Of a stretch of DNA of 64,000 nt, positions 8,468-18,133 are shown in pieces. How positions within the stretch are numbered: the first letter of the stretch is position 1; each line of letters begins with the position of its first letter. The notes under the pieces are model-generated. The model was not told the DNA's origin. It made no database searches and was given only the letters and a program-made list of their open reading frames with translations. Source of the stretch: Maribacter spongiicola (GTDB taxonomy: Bacteria > Bacteroidota > Bacteroidia > Flavobacteriales > Flavobacteriaceae); assembly GCF_004364165.1 (NCBI RefSeq), contig NZ_SOAY01000015.1, positions 111,477 through 175,476 on the forward strand, in the 5' to 3' direction. A program made the translations under genes and the position numbers.

Positions 8468-11014
8468 ATGCAACAACAAGAAAGGTTGGCAGAGTTTAAG
8501 AAATCTGTCCAAAATAAATTTAATGTCTATAACAGTCTATTTTTAAACTTACCCTATAAGAATATTGAGAATGTGGGTATGTTGATTCCGTTATTGCTGA
8601 ATCAATCTGAAAAGGGGTTGAGCGAAGGTCTTAATCCGAAAGAAATTCTAGAAAACTTTTTTGAGAATTTCGTAGAAATAGAATCTGAAAAAGAACAAAT
8701 AGATTTCATGTTCCGCATCATACAGTATGTGGAACGCCAGGTAGTACTTTATGATAGTGTCGAAGATGCCGCATTTCCTAAACTGCATAAACATTCGAGT
8801 TCATTGTCATTGAAAGATTATTTTCAATTCGTTGAAAAGAATAATTCATGGGATACCATTTGGGATAAGTTGAGCACCTTCAGTGCTAGAATTGTACTAA
8901 CGGCACACCCTACACAATTCTATACACCTGCGGTTTTAGATATCATTACCAACCTTAGAACATTAATTTTAGAAGATAAAATAGATGAGATCGATGTAGG
9001 ATTACAACAATTAGGACTTACATCTTTAATAAACGCTAAGAAGCCTACACCTTTAGATGAAGCAAAAAATATTATTTATACATTAAGACATGTATATTAT
9101 GATGCTATTGGCGATATGTATGCATATATAAAAGGTAGCGTAGGGTCAAAAGCATTCGAAAATCATGATATAGTAAAACTAGGTTTCTGGCCTGGTGGTG
9201 ACCGTGATGGTAATCCGTTCGTAACAGCAGATATTACTAGAGATGTAATGAACGAGCTTCGTTTAACTTTAATGAAGTGTTATTACAACGATTTAAAAGG
9301 GCTGGTTCATAAGCTTACCTTTAAAGATGTACAAGAACCATTACAGAAGCTAAGATCTAATCTTTATACCGCTATGTTCGATAGTTCTAAAGATATTGGT
9401 TATGAAGATTTAATTGTACCGTTAGAAGAAATCAGATTAATACTTATTGAAAAATATCAGAGCCTTTATTTAAAAGATTTAGAGCTGTTAATTGATAAGG
9501 TAAAAATCTTTAAAGTCCACTTTGCAACGATCGATATTCGTCAAGACCATAGTATGCATACTAAGGTGATGGTTGAGGTCTTGAAAAAGAACGGATTGAT
9601 CAAAGAAGACCTAAGTGAATTGTCTGAAGAAAAATTGATTGATATTCTTTTACATGAGAATTTGAATTTAGTAGCAGATGATTATGAAGAAGATATTGTA
9701 AAAGATACTGTTAAGAACATACTTCAACTACAGACCATTCAAGATAAGAATGGCGAAGAAGGTTGTAATAGATATATCATTAGTAATTCTGAAGATGTAT
9801 TCTCTATTCTTTTCGTTTATGCGCTATTTAGATGGTGTGGTTGGGCAGGTAAAGATATTACTTTTGATATCGTACCATTGTTTGAAACCATGAACGGTAT
9901 GGACAATGCGCAGGCTACAATGCAGTTTTTATTTAATTTACCTGAATATAAAGCTCACGTTAAAAATAGAAATGATAAGCAAACTATAATGCTTGGTTTT
10001 TCTGATGGTACAAAAGATGGTGGTTACTTAAAAGCGAATTGGTCTATCTTAAAAACTAAAGAAGAACTTTCAGAGGTTTGTGATGAACATGGTATTGCAG
10101 CTATTTTCTTTGACGGTAGAGGTGGACCACCAGCAAGAGGTGGTGGTAAAACACATCGTTTTTATGCAGCACAGACAAATAAAGTTGCGAATAACGAAAT
10201 TCAATTGACCATTCAAGGGCAGACCATTACTAGTACGTACGGTACAAAAGAACAGTTCATTTATAATAGTGAGCAGTTATTAACAGCTGGTTTGTCTAAT
10301 ACAATACTTGAAAAGGAAATTGTTATATCAGATTCAGATAGAGAACTGATAGAAGAATTATCTGAAATGAGTTTTAAAAAGTATGACGATTTAAAGCATC
10401 ATGATAAGTTTATGCCATATTTAGAAAATATGAGTACGCTTAAGTACTATACAAAAGCTAATATTGGTAGTAGACCAGGTAAAAGAGGTAATAAAGCCAA
10501 GTTAGAATTGTCAGATTTACGTGCCATTTCTTTTGTAGGTTCTTGGAGCCAATTAAAGCAAAACGTACCAGGATATTACGGTATTGGTACAGCATTAAAG
10601 AACTTAGAAGACAGCGGAAGATTTGCCGAAGCACAGAAGCTTTACAATGAAGTGCCATTCTTTCAAGCTTTAATGATGAATAGTATGATGAGTCTTTCTA
10701 AATGTTATTTTGAATTGACCAGTTATATGAAAGAGAATGAGGAGTACGGGGAATTCTGGGAAATCTTACTGGCAGAATACCAGCTTTCTAAAGCAATGTT
10801 GTTGAAATTATCAGGAATGGAAATTTTAATGCAAAAAGAAGCAATTTCTAGAGAGTCTATTAAGATTAGAGAGAATATTGTTTTACCGTTATTGGTTATA
10901 CAACAATATGCACTTCAAAGAATAGGAGAGGGTACGGAGTATAAAGAGCTATATGAGAAAATTGTAACTCGCTCTCTTTATGGTAATATTAATGCTAGTA
11001 GAAACTCAGCATAA
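8468..11014 (+). CDS. ppc: phosphoenolpyruvate carboxylase
   Basis: The enzyme carboxylates PEP with bicarbonate to oxaloacetate, refilling the TCA cycle. The 848-aa protein carries the catalytic 'TAHPTQ' with His147, 'GFWPGGDRDGNPFV' (about 240), 'MLGFSDGTKDGGYLKANW' (about 510), 'FFDGRGGPPARGGGKTHRF' (about 547-565) and 'GSRPGKRG' (about 670). It is somewhat shorter than the roughly 880-aa enterobacterial enzyme, as is usual in Bacteroidota. It is a single-gene unit with a strong terminator downstream. Confidence 0.96.
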   Translation: MQQQERLAEFKKSVQNKFNVYNSLFLNLPYKNIENVGMLIPLLLNQSEKGLSEGLNPKEILENFFENFVEIESEKEQIDFMFRIIQYVERQVVLYDSVEDAAFPKLHKHSSSLSLKDYFQFVEKNNSWDTIWDKLSTFSARIVLTAHPTQFYTPAVLDIITNLRTLILEDKIDEIDVGLQQLGLTSLINAKKPTPLDEAKNIIYTLRHVYYDAIGDMYAYIKGSVGSKAFENHDIVKLGFWPGGDRDGNPFVTADITRDVMNELRLTLMKCYYNDLKGLVHKLTFKDVQEPLQKLRSNLYTAMFDSSKDIGYEDLIVPLEEIRLILIEKYQSLYLKDLELLIDKVKIFKVHFATIDIRQDHSMHTKVMVEVLKKNGLIKEDLSELSEEKLIDILLHENLNLVADDYEEDIVKDTVKNILQLQTIQDKNGEEGCNRYIISNSEDVFSILFVYALFRWCGWAGKDITFDIVPLFETMNGMDNAQATMQFLFNLPEYKAHVKNRNDKQTIMLGFSDGTKDGGYLKANWSILKTKEELSEVCDEHGIAAIFFDGRGGPPARGGGKTHRFYAAQTNKVANNEIQLTIQGQTITSTYGTKEQFIYNSEQLLTAGLSNTILEKEIVISDSDRELIEELSEMSFKKYDDLKHHDKFMPYLENMSTLKYYTKANIGSRPGKRGNKAKLELSDLRAISFVGSWSQLKQNVPGYYGIGTALKNLEDSGRFAEAQKLYNEVPFFQALMMNSMMSLSKCYFELTSYMKENEEYGEFWEILLAEYQLSKAMLLKLSGMEILMQKEAISRESIKIRENIVLPLLVIQQYALQRIGEGTEYKELYEKIVTRSLYGNINASRNSA

Positions 11015-11037
11015 TATCTTTAGTAAAGTTTAAAAAG

Positions 11038-11069
11038 GCTCTGTAACCAAAATTACAGAGCTTTTTTTT
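11038..11069 (+). terminator. terminator of ppc
   Basis: GCTCTGTAA (11038-11046) pairs with TTACAGAGC (11053-11061), loop CCAAAA, followed by eight T. Confidence 0.88.
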
Positions 11070-11088
11070 ATTGCAAATGTTTTAGGGC

Positions 11089-13173
11089 TTAATGAACTTT
11101 GCGTACTACTTCTATAGAATTAGAAATATCAAAACAACCATTGAATTCATCAAACGTCCAACCAGGTTCCATTCCTGTTAGTCCATCTTCATACCTAATG
11201 TAGTAGATAAAACAAGTGCCTTCGCCTGCATCATTAAAGTCTACAGATTTAAGATCTGCAACAGTTGGCGGAAGACCAAGTATTTTGCCGGTTTCATCAG
11301 TAATGATCCAAGAACTATTTGTTCCAGAAGTATTTTCATTACTTAGAGAAATGCCAGTTACAAAATCAGCAGTTTCATCGACTATGAACTCGAAAGGACC
11401 TCCTGTTATCATTCCTGCTTCAGGTTTTGTTCTTACCACTGTCAATGGGTTTGATAGCGCAAAATTTCCAGTAACGTTATTTGCATTCATATCTACCGCA
11501 AGTCCTGAAATTTCACCTTCGTAACGTGCGTACCAAATTAGGCAAGTTCCTGCACCGGCACCGTCAAAATTAACACCTTCTACAGCTTCAAGAGTAGGAG
11601 GTAGCCCTAAAATTTTTCCTTGGTCATCGGTAATTACCCAAGTGTTTTGAGAACCCGAAGCATTAGAAATATCTAGTGTAATACCATAAACATTGTCTAC
11701 TTCACCGTCAACACAAAAGTTAAACGGACCACCTACTAAAGTACCTGCGTTTACGCCTTGTACTCTTTGAACTTCAATAGGGTTAGATAAATCAAAGCAT
11801 CCAGTTAAGTCTGCAGCATTATTACCCATGGCAGCACCTTCTAAACCATCTTCATATCTTAAATACCAGATTAAACAAGTACCAATACCGGCAGCATCAA
11901 AGTTTACACCTTTAACAGCATCTAATGTTGGTGGAAGTCCAAGAATATTTAGTTCCTCATCAGTAATAACCCATGTACTATTCGTTCCTGAAGCTTCAGA
12001 GGCATCTAGCATAATATCGGTTACATGGTCAGCTTCACCATCTACATAAAATTTATATGGTCCGCCGGTTAAAACACCTGCTTCTGTTTTACTTCTAACC
12101 ACTTCAATTGAATTAGATAAATTAAAATTACCTTGTAGGTCATTTGCGTTCATATCAACCGCTAGTCCGCTCAATTCACCTTCATAGCGCAAATACCATA
12201 TCAAGCAGGTACCAGCACCGGCGCCATCAAAATTCACACCTTCTACTGCATCAAGCGTAGGTGGTAATCCAAGTATTTTTCCTTGATCATCAGTAATGAC
12301 CCAACTGCTATTGCTTCCATTGGCATCTGAGTTGTCTAATGTGATTCCATAAACATTGTCTACTTCACCGTCAACGCAAAAATTAAAAGGTCCGCCAGAA
12401 ATTGTTCCTGCATTTGCGGCATCTAAGCGAGTAACTTGAATAGCGTTAGATAAGCTAAAGCAACCTTCAAGTTCACCTGCGTTCTTGCCAGCTTCAGCAC
12501 CAAGTAAACCATCTTCATATCGTAAATACCAGATAAGACAAACTCCGGCTCCAGCCATGTCAAAATCAACTTCTTTAACAGCATCTAATGTAGGCGGTAA
12601 TCCAAGAATATTCAATTGATCATCAGTAATTACAAAAGAGCTATTGCTACCTAGGGCATCATCGCTATTTAAAGAAATATCTGTAACGAAATCGGCCTTT
12701 CCATCTACGGTGAATTCATAAGGTCCGCCAGAAAGTACACCTGCCATGGTTTCATTTCTTTGCACCTCGATGGAATTCGATAAATCAAAAGAGCCTTCAA
12801 GACCATTGGTGTTCAAACCCATTTCTAGTCCGGTTAGCCCTTCTTCATAACGTAGATACCAAATAAAGCAAGTGCCCGCTCCTGCAGCGTCAAAATCTAC
12901 TCCGTATACAGCATCTAAAGTTGGTGGAAGACCAAGGATGTTATTTTGGTCATCGGTAATTACCCATGTGCTCATGCTTCCTGCAGCGCTTTCGCTGTTT
13001 AGGGCAATGCTATTTACCATATCAGGTATGCCGTCAACACAAAAAGTAAAAGGTCCACCTGCTATGTCACCCGATGCAGGTATGATTACATCAGTAACGG
13101 CATTATCGTCATCTGAACAACTTGCCATAACTAGCAAGAGCATTAAAATTGATAAAAAATTGAAATTTTTCAT
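11089..13173 (-). CDS. six-repeat surface lipoprotein of unknown function
   Basis: The 694-aa protein has a lipoprotein signal (VMASC, Cys19, followed by SDDDN, a likely surface-export signal) and then six tandem repeats of about 108-112 residues. Each repeat runs GGPFxFxVDG - WVITDDQxxILGLPPT - DFDxAGxGTCxIWYLRYE - GxFxLSNxIEVxR. Odd repeats carry Cys in 'FCVDG' and not in 'G(S/N)F'; even repeats lack that Cys but have 'GCF'. All six have the central 'GTC/GVC' cysteine. The repeats therefore form three A-B pairs. I have seen similar 'ILGLPP' repeats in flavobacterial exported proteins, but no function is known to me. Transcribed alone, from an upstream region with GTGATA repeats. Confidence 0.85.
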   Translation of the reverse strand: MKNFNFLSILMLLLVMASCSDDDNAVTDVIIPASGDIAGGPFTFCVDGIPDMVNSIALNSESAAGSMSTWVITDDQNNILGLPPTLDAVYGVDFDAAGAGTCFIWYLRYEEGLTGLEMGLNTNGLEGSFDLSNSIEVQRNETMAGVLSGGPYEFTVDGKADFVTDISLNSDDALGSNSSFVITDDQLNILGLPPTLDAVKEVDFDMAGAGVCLIWYLRYEDGLLGAEAGKNAGELEGCFSLSNAIQVTRLDAANAGTISGGPFNFCVDGEVDNVYGITLDNSDANGSNSSWVITDDQGKILGLPPTLDAVEGVNFDGAGAGTCLIWYLRYEGELSGLAVDMNANDLQGNFNLSNSIEVVRSKTEAGVLTGGPYKFYVDGEADHVTDIMLDASEASGTNSTWVITDEELNILGLPPTLDAVKGVNFDAAGIGTCLIWYLRYEDGLEGAAMGNNAADLTGCFDLSNPIEVQRVQGVNAGTLVGGPFNFCVDGEVDNVYGITLDISNASGSQNTWVITDDQGKILGLPPTLEAVEGVNFDGAGAGTCLIWYARYEGEISGLAVDMNANNVTGNFALSNPLTVVRTKPEAGMITGGPFEFIVDETADFVTGISLSNENTSGTNSSWIITDETGKILGLPPTVADLKSVDFNDAGEGTCFIYYIRYEDGLTGMEPGWTFDEFNGCFDISNSIEVVRKVH

Positions 13174-13249
13174 ATGTTCCGTTTTTTTTGGTTACAGACA
13201 AATGAATAAAATTCATATAACAAGATAATCACAAGAATATCAACTTATT

Positions 13250-13278
13250 GTGATAACTCTTGTGATACTTTCGTGATA
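13250..13278 (-). promoter_or_regulatory. phased GTGATA repeats upstream of the six-repeat lipoprotein
   Basis: GTGATA occurs at 13250-13255, 13262-13267 and 13273-13278 (TATCAC on the gene strand), spaced 12 and 11 nt, close to one helical turn. An inverted partial copy lies at 13228-13232. The cluster is 77-105 nt upstream of the start codon. A transcription-factor site is an inference. Confidence 0.35.
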
Positions 13279-13354
13279 TTTATGTAGTGCTAACTATTTT
13301 GACGGGTGTCACTTTAACATGTTGATTATTAGTGAGATGATTACTTTTGTATAT

Positions 13355-13795
13355 TTAAAAAATGGCAAGTAGGGATTTATACCCTTGCCAGCTGCAAGTA
13401 CCATCGCTAGTTGTAAAAGTTTCGTAATCATTACTGATACGATAAGTATCTATGGTCGTGCATCCTCCTAATGGAATTTCTCTCAGTTGAAGCTCAAAAT
13501 GAATAAGCTCATTAACATCGAATGGAGATAGAATTTTTCTTTTGTTATTTAAGCTTGCAGTTAAAATACCTTCTTTGTTAAAAACGGTAATTGTTTGGCG
13601 TTTGCCATGAAAACAACCAATAGAAGTAATTTGAATGGTATAATGTTCGCCGTGTTGCAGTGATTCAATCATTGTAGGCAATCGCTCTGCTGAGTATTTA
13701 TTCTCAGCAGTTACTGTAGAATCGTTTACTTTAAAACTTGTAGTTAATATTAAAATGGAAAGTAAAAATATCCAAGGGTGCTTTTTAAATATCAT
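13355..13795 (-). CDS. small exported protein of unknown function
   Basis: The 146-aa protein has an N-terminal hydrophobic segment 'HPWIFLLSILILTTSF' (residues 6-21) that looks like a signal peptide or membrane anchor. The mature part has three cysteines, at 'SIGCFHGK', 'LGGCTTID' and 'GTCSWQ'. I recognise no domain. It stands alone on the minus strand between the six-repeat lipoprotein and the M20 peptidase. Confidence 0.62.
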   Translation of the reverse strand: MIFKKHPWIFLLSILILTTSFKVNDSTVTAENKYSAERLPTMIESLQHGEHYTIQITSIGCFHGKRQTITVFNKEGILTASLNNKRKILSPFDVNELIHFELQLREIPLGGCTTIDTYRISNDYETFTTSDGTCSWQGYKSLLAIF

Positions 13796-13898
13796 AATAG
13801 TCTTAATTCAATTATTATGCCGATAATTTTGCTGGTTGAGGGCAGAAGAATCGGTATTTATATATAAGACTGTAAATAATTTTTAATGTGGCAGAATA

Positions 13899-15392
13899 TT
13901 ACATTTTAGAACTTAATAGCGCATAAAATGTTTCGATACCATAAGCAATCTGACCTATTTTTAAATTCTCGTTGGGACTGTGTTGATTATTATCTGGGTT
14001 GACCATTGGTACAATAAATGCCGGAATTTTTAATTCATTGATAAATGGAGAAATTGGAACTGTACCACCCATTATTCTGATTTGAACGGGCTTTTCACCG
14101 AATTTAGTTTCCATAGTTTTTACAATGCTATTTCCAAACGGATTATTTAAATCTGTACGAAAGGCATCTGTAACAGTGCCTTCTTTAATGGTAACAATTT
14201 TATCATATTTTAGTCTGTCATCCATAGTAGGTTCGGTACTCATTACATGAAATCCTTGATTTTTAATATGCTCCTTTACTAATTTTTTCAGTCTGTCGCC
14301 ATCTGATTCTGGCACTAACCTTAAGTCTAATTCTGCAGTTGCAGTAGCCGGTAAAATTGTTCTCGCTTGATCACCTATCCATCCAGAACCTAATCCGCGA
14401 ATATTCAAAGAAGGGTATTGTAAAGCTTCTTGGTAAAAGCTACCTACTTTTTCAGGAGTAGAAATTGCTAAGTTTTTATTGATCTCTTCGATATTATCTG
14501 GTACACTTTTTAATATTCCTAATGTAGCTTCATCCAAAGAGATTCCGTCATAATAGCCTTTGATTAAAACTCGCCCATCTGCATCTTTCATAGTTGCTAA
14601 TAGTTGTGCTAATTGAAAACCAGGGTTAGGAGCATAATTTCCATAATGCCCACTGTGCTGAGGTTGTATGGGTCCGTGAGTGGTGATAGACAGCGTAGTT
14701 ATGCCTCTACAACCATAAACAACGGTTGGTTTGCCTGAAACATGCACCGGACCATCATTGATAACTAAGAAATCAGCTTTAAGTAAATCTTTATAGGTAC
14801 GCACAGCTTGCGGTAAGGGTGCACTACTTTTTTCTTCTTCACTATCTAATATGACCTTTACATTATAAGGTATTTCAATACCGTCTTTTTTAAGTGCATC
14901 AATGGCATTTAAAAACATAACAATAGGTCCTTTATCATCAGATGTTGATCTTCCAAAAAGTCGCCAGTCATAATTAATATCATCTTCTAAATCTGAAAAT
15001 GCTTCCTTTTTCCAGCCATCATCAGTTTTAGATTTCAGTACTACTTTGTAAGGATCAGGTTGGTCCCATTTTTTAGCATCAACAGATTGACCATCTAAAT
15101 GCATGTAAAATAAGATGGTAGGTTTATTGTCATCCATCGGTAGGGCCGCAAAGAAAAGAGGTAAACCTTCTGTCTCTAAAATGGTGCTATTAAAACCTCT
15201 TTCAGTGAATTTTTTTCTAAGCCAAAAAAGGTTCGAATCTATATCATCTGCGTTTAGGGCATCATTTGGTATGGCAACAAATTCTCTTAATTCTACAATA
15301 GCATTGGCAACTTTAGATTTTATTAAAATAGAGTCCTGGGAGTAGCCAGAGTAAAGAGATAAAAATAGTAGAAACGTAAATAATTTTTTCAT
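13899..15392 (-). CDS. exported M20-family metallopeptidase
   Basis: The start is set at ATG 15392 (MKKLFTFLLFLSLYSGYSQ, a clear signal peptide with an SxQ-type end), giving 497 aa; the longer frame from 15434 adds a charged leader before the signal peptide. M20 metal-ligand motifs are visible: 'FYMHLDGQ' (His and Asp), 'STSDDKGP' (bridging Asp), and 'LDSEEEKSS' (catalytic Glu pair). The dimerisation region includes 'ITTLSITTHGPIQPQHSG' and the C-terminal ligand is in 'NPDNNQHSPNE'. It is probably a periplasmic or outer-membrane dipeptidase or carboxypeptidase; the exact substrate is unknown. Confidence 0.88.
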   Translation of the reverse strand: MKKLFTFLLFLSLYSGYSQDSILIKSKVANAIVELREFVAIPNDALNADDIDSNLFWLRKKFTERGFNSTILETEGLPLFFAALPMDDNKPTILFYMHLDGQSVDAKKWDQPDPYKVVLKSKTDDGWKKEAFSDLEDDINYDWRLFGRSTSDDKGPIVMFLNAIDALKKDGIEIPYNVKVILDSEEEKSSAPLPQAVRTYKDLLKADFLVINDGPVHVSGKPTVVYGCRGITTLSITTHGPIQPQHSGHYGNYAPNPGFQLAQLLATMKDADGRVLIKGYYDGISLDEATLGILKSVPDNIEEINKNLAISTPEKVGSFYQEALQYPSLNIRGLGSGWIGDQARTILPATATAELDLRLVPESDGDRLKKLVKEHIKNQGFHVMSTEPTMDDRLKYDKIVTIKEGTVTDAFRTDLNNPFGNSIVKTMETKFGEKPVQIRIMGGTVPISPFINELKIPAFIVPMVNPDNNQHSPNENLKIGQIAYGIETFYALLSSKM

Positions 15393-15612
15393 GTTTGTTC
15401 TCGTGAATATATTCTTTAAATGTAAGCAAAACAAAGGGATTTGGAAGTCTTATTTGAACGTTACATGTGTTAATGAAAATCTTTAATTTTTATAAAATGT
15501 AATAACAATAAATCTATGACCAATTATAGCCGAATTAAAATTTTAAATATGAAAGAATTTTAAATTTTGAAACCAAAAATTGCATTACTTTGATAAAAAT
15601 TACGTTAAAAGG

Positions 15613-17352
15613 ATGAAAAAAATTGTTCAATATATTTTGGTCTTTTTTGTGTTAAGTTCATGTTCAGATAATGATTTAGGCGAGGTTGAAGATTTAGACT
15701 CGGGCACTATCGAAGTAACTGTTTTGTTAGGTGATAATGCTGCTATTGGAGCAACCGTGACTACTGACCCCGAAACTAAGACAAAGATTGTAAATGAAAC
15801 TGGAGTTGTTGTGTTCAATGATATACCACCAGGTGAATACACGGTTAAAGTTATTTTAAGTGAAGTACCAGATTTTATATATTTTCAAGAGATTATTCTA
15901 GCTAAGGATGAAACAAAAAAAATAATTTTCGAAATCCCTGAAATTCCAGAGTTGACCGAACAAGATTTAGATGTTGCGTCTTGGTTAAATCTATCATATA
16001 AAAATTTACAGGGGATTTTCGATGCCGATGCCTACTTGGCATATTGGGGAGATACCGGAACAGATATTTTAAAAGCTAACCGCATGGTGGACGGTACTTT
16101 AGTAGAATTAGATGCTTATTATTTGAATTCGCAAACTAATATTATTAATGACGTATGGGCAGAACATTACATTCAAATACGGAATATAAATTTGGGTATA
16201 GATTACTTAATTGATTCCTCTAATATAGTGGCAGATAATATTAATAGAGTGGAATACGAAGCTCAGTTTAAATTCTTAAGAGGCTTGTTATATTTCAATC
16301 TGATAAAAATATATGGAAATCCTCTTCTAAGTGTTACAGCCGAAATTGATTTGAGTGGTCCTCCAAATTATCCACAAAATCCAAATACAACTTATACGCA
16401 AATAGAAGAAGATTTACTTTTTGCCGTTCAAAATTTACCGGTTTCTGAATCTAATGACCGGGCTAATCAGTTAACTGCAAGGGCTTTATTGGCAAAAGTA
16501 TATATGACCATGGCTGGTTTTCCTTTAAACGAAACCAGTAAATATGCAAATGCCTTAGAACATTTAAAAATTATTCAAGGTCAATATGAATTAATTGCGA
16601 ATTATAATTCAATTTTCAAAGAGGAAAATGAAGTTTCCAATAGTGAAATATTATTTAGAATTGCGTACGACGGCGAGGAGAATACAAGTAGTTCTTTTAA
16701 TGATTATTGGGGTCCTATAGGTGTTACAGAACGAGATGCTTTGGTGCTTGTACCTGGTTTTGCAAATTCATTTAATAATATGGCAGCGACCTTTAATAAC
16801 CCCGTAAGTTTTCCAATAGTAATTGAAGATAACCGCTTTGAAAATTCAATAGCAACATTTTCTGTTTCTGGAAGTAGCGTCGTTAATGAGGAGAATCCGG
16901 ATAATTGGAGGCCTTTAAAATGGTATAACGGAGAATTACCTAATGCAGATTTTAGCTCAACATCGTTTGATTATCCACTTATAAGATATGCCGATATCCT
17001 TTTATTGTTGGCAGAAGCTGAGAATGAAATAAACGGACCAACCGCATTGGCATACGATGCAATTAACCAAGTTCGAGAAAGAGCATATGGTAATAATGCT
17101 AATAATATAACATCAAACCTAAATCAAGAGGAATTTTTAGAGGCTATATTTTTGGAGCGAAAATTAGAGCTTTGTTTTGAAGGTCATAGAAGAGATGACT
17201 TAATTAGAGGAGAAAAGCTTCAGGAAGTCATCGATGATTTTAACAATAACAATGACTTCCAAAAAGATTTTCAACCACACGAATATGTATGGCCTATACC
17301 ACAATCTGAAATAAACTTGAATCCAAATGCGATACAAAACCCCGGCTATTAA
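15613..17352 (+). CDS. SusD/RagB-like nutrient-binding lipoprotein with extra N-terminal domain
   Basis: The start at ATG 15613 gives a lipoprotein signal with lipobox cysteine Cys17 ('FVLSSCSDND'); a TTG at 15580 would only add 11 residues. Residues about 30-115 form a carboxypeptidase-regulatory-like beta domain ('GTIEVTVLLGDNAAIGATVTT', 'GVVVFNDIPPGEYTVKV'). The rest is a SusD-like helical fold with the family pattern 'EAQFKFLRGLLYFNLIKIYG', 'LTARALLAKVYM', 'YPLIRYADILLLLAEAENEI' and 'LERKLELCFEGHRRDDLIR'. SusD proteins cap a SusC TonB transporter, but no susC is adjacent: the neighbours are an M20 peptidase and trpA on the opposite strand. Confidence 0.87.
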   Translation: MKKIVQYILVFFVLSSCSDNDLGEVEDLDSGTIEVTVLLGDNAAIGATVTTDPETKTKIVNETGVVVFNDIPPGEYTVKVILSEVPDFIYFQEIILAKDETKKIIFEIPEIPELTEQDLDVASWLNLSYKNLQGIFDADAYLAYWGDTGTDILKANRMVDGTLVELDAYYLNSQTNIINDVWAEHYIQIRNINLGIDYLIDSSNIVADNINRVEYEAQFKFLRGLLYFNLIKIYGNPLLSVTAEIDLSGPPNYPQNPNTTYTQIEEDLLFAVQNLPVSESNDRANQLTARALLAKVYMTMAGFPLNETSKYANALEHLKIIQGQYELIANYNSIFKEENEVSNSEILFRIAYDGEENTSSSFNDYWGPIGVTERDALVLVPGFANSFNNMAATFNNPVSFPIVIEDNRFENSIATFSVSGSSVVNEENPDNWRPLKWYNGELPNADFSSTSFDYPLIRYADILLLLAEAENEINGPTALAYDAINQVRERAYGNNANNITSNLNQEEFLEAIFLERKLELCFEGHRRDDLIRGEKLQEVIDDFNNNNDFQKDFQPHEYVWPIPQSEINLNPNAIQNPGY

Positions 17353-17362
17353 GGGCAGTTCT

Positions 17363-18127
17363 TTAGCGAATCGCCTTTACGAATTCTGAAATAGAATTAA
17401 CACCTTTACTGGTTAAATGCTTTATAAAAGCAGAGCCTATTATGGCGCCTTTAGCAGTTTTCGTAGCTTGTTGAAATGTTTCTTCGTCTTTAATACCGAA
17501 ACCTACTATTTGTGGGTTTTTTAAATTCATTGCCGCAATACGCTCAAAATAGCTTTCTTGTTCTTGACCAAAGCCCGATTTTGAACCTGTAACACTAGCT
17601 GAACTTACCATATAGATGAATCCGTTTGAAGCATCGTCAATTTGGCGAATACGAATATCACTCGTTTGTGGTGTAATTAGAAAAACATTTATGAGTCCGT
17701 ATTTTTTAAAAGTAGCCTCATAATCCTCTTGGTAAACATCTAAAGGTAAATCTGGCATAATCAATCCGTCAATACCTATTTCTTGACATTTTTTACAGAA
17801 TGCCTCAACACCGTATTGTAACATCGGGTTAAAATACCCCATGATAATTAAAGGAATAGAAACCGTTTTACGAATATCTTTTAATTGGTTAAAAAGTAGT
17901 TCGGTAGTCATTCCATTTTTTAAAGCAGCGGTAGAGCTCTCTTGAATTGTTGGCCCGTCTGCAAGAGGGTCACTAAATGGTAATCCTATTTCAATCATAT
18001 CTACGCCGTTCTTTTCCAAATCTTGAATGATTTGAACAGTATCGTTCAATGCAGGGTAACCAGCTGTAAAATATATAGAAAGAAGCTTTTTGTCTTCTTG
18101 TAATTTTGTTGTAATTCTATTGCTCAT
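17363..18127 (-). CDS. trpA: tryptophan synthase alpha subunit
   Basis: It cleaves indole-3-glycerol phosphate to indole, which passes to TrpB. The 254-aa TIM barrel has 'DMIEIGLPFSDPLADGPT' (residues 44-60), with the catalytic pair Glu46 and Asp57. The phosphate-binding 'VSSASVTGSKSG' and 'GFGIKDEET' loops are present. It is the last gene of the trp operon, 6 nt downstream of trpB, and ends 10 nt from the stop of the convergent susD-like gene with no visible terminator hairpin between them. Confidence 0.96.
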   Translation of the reverse strand: MSNRITTKLQEDKKLLSIYFTAGYPALNDTVQIIQDLEKNGVDMIEIGLPFSDPLADGPTIQESSTAALKNGMTTELLFNQLKDIRKTVSIPLIIMGYFNPMLQYGVEAFCKKCQEIGIDGLIMPDLPLDVYQEDYEATFKKYGLINVFLITPQTSDIRIRQIDDASNGFIYMVSSASVTGSKSGFGQEQESYFERIAAMNLKNPQIVGFGIKDEETFQQATKTAKGAIIGSAFIKHLTSKGVNSISEFVKAIR

Positions 18128-18133
18128 AATAGG

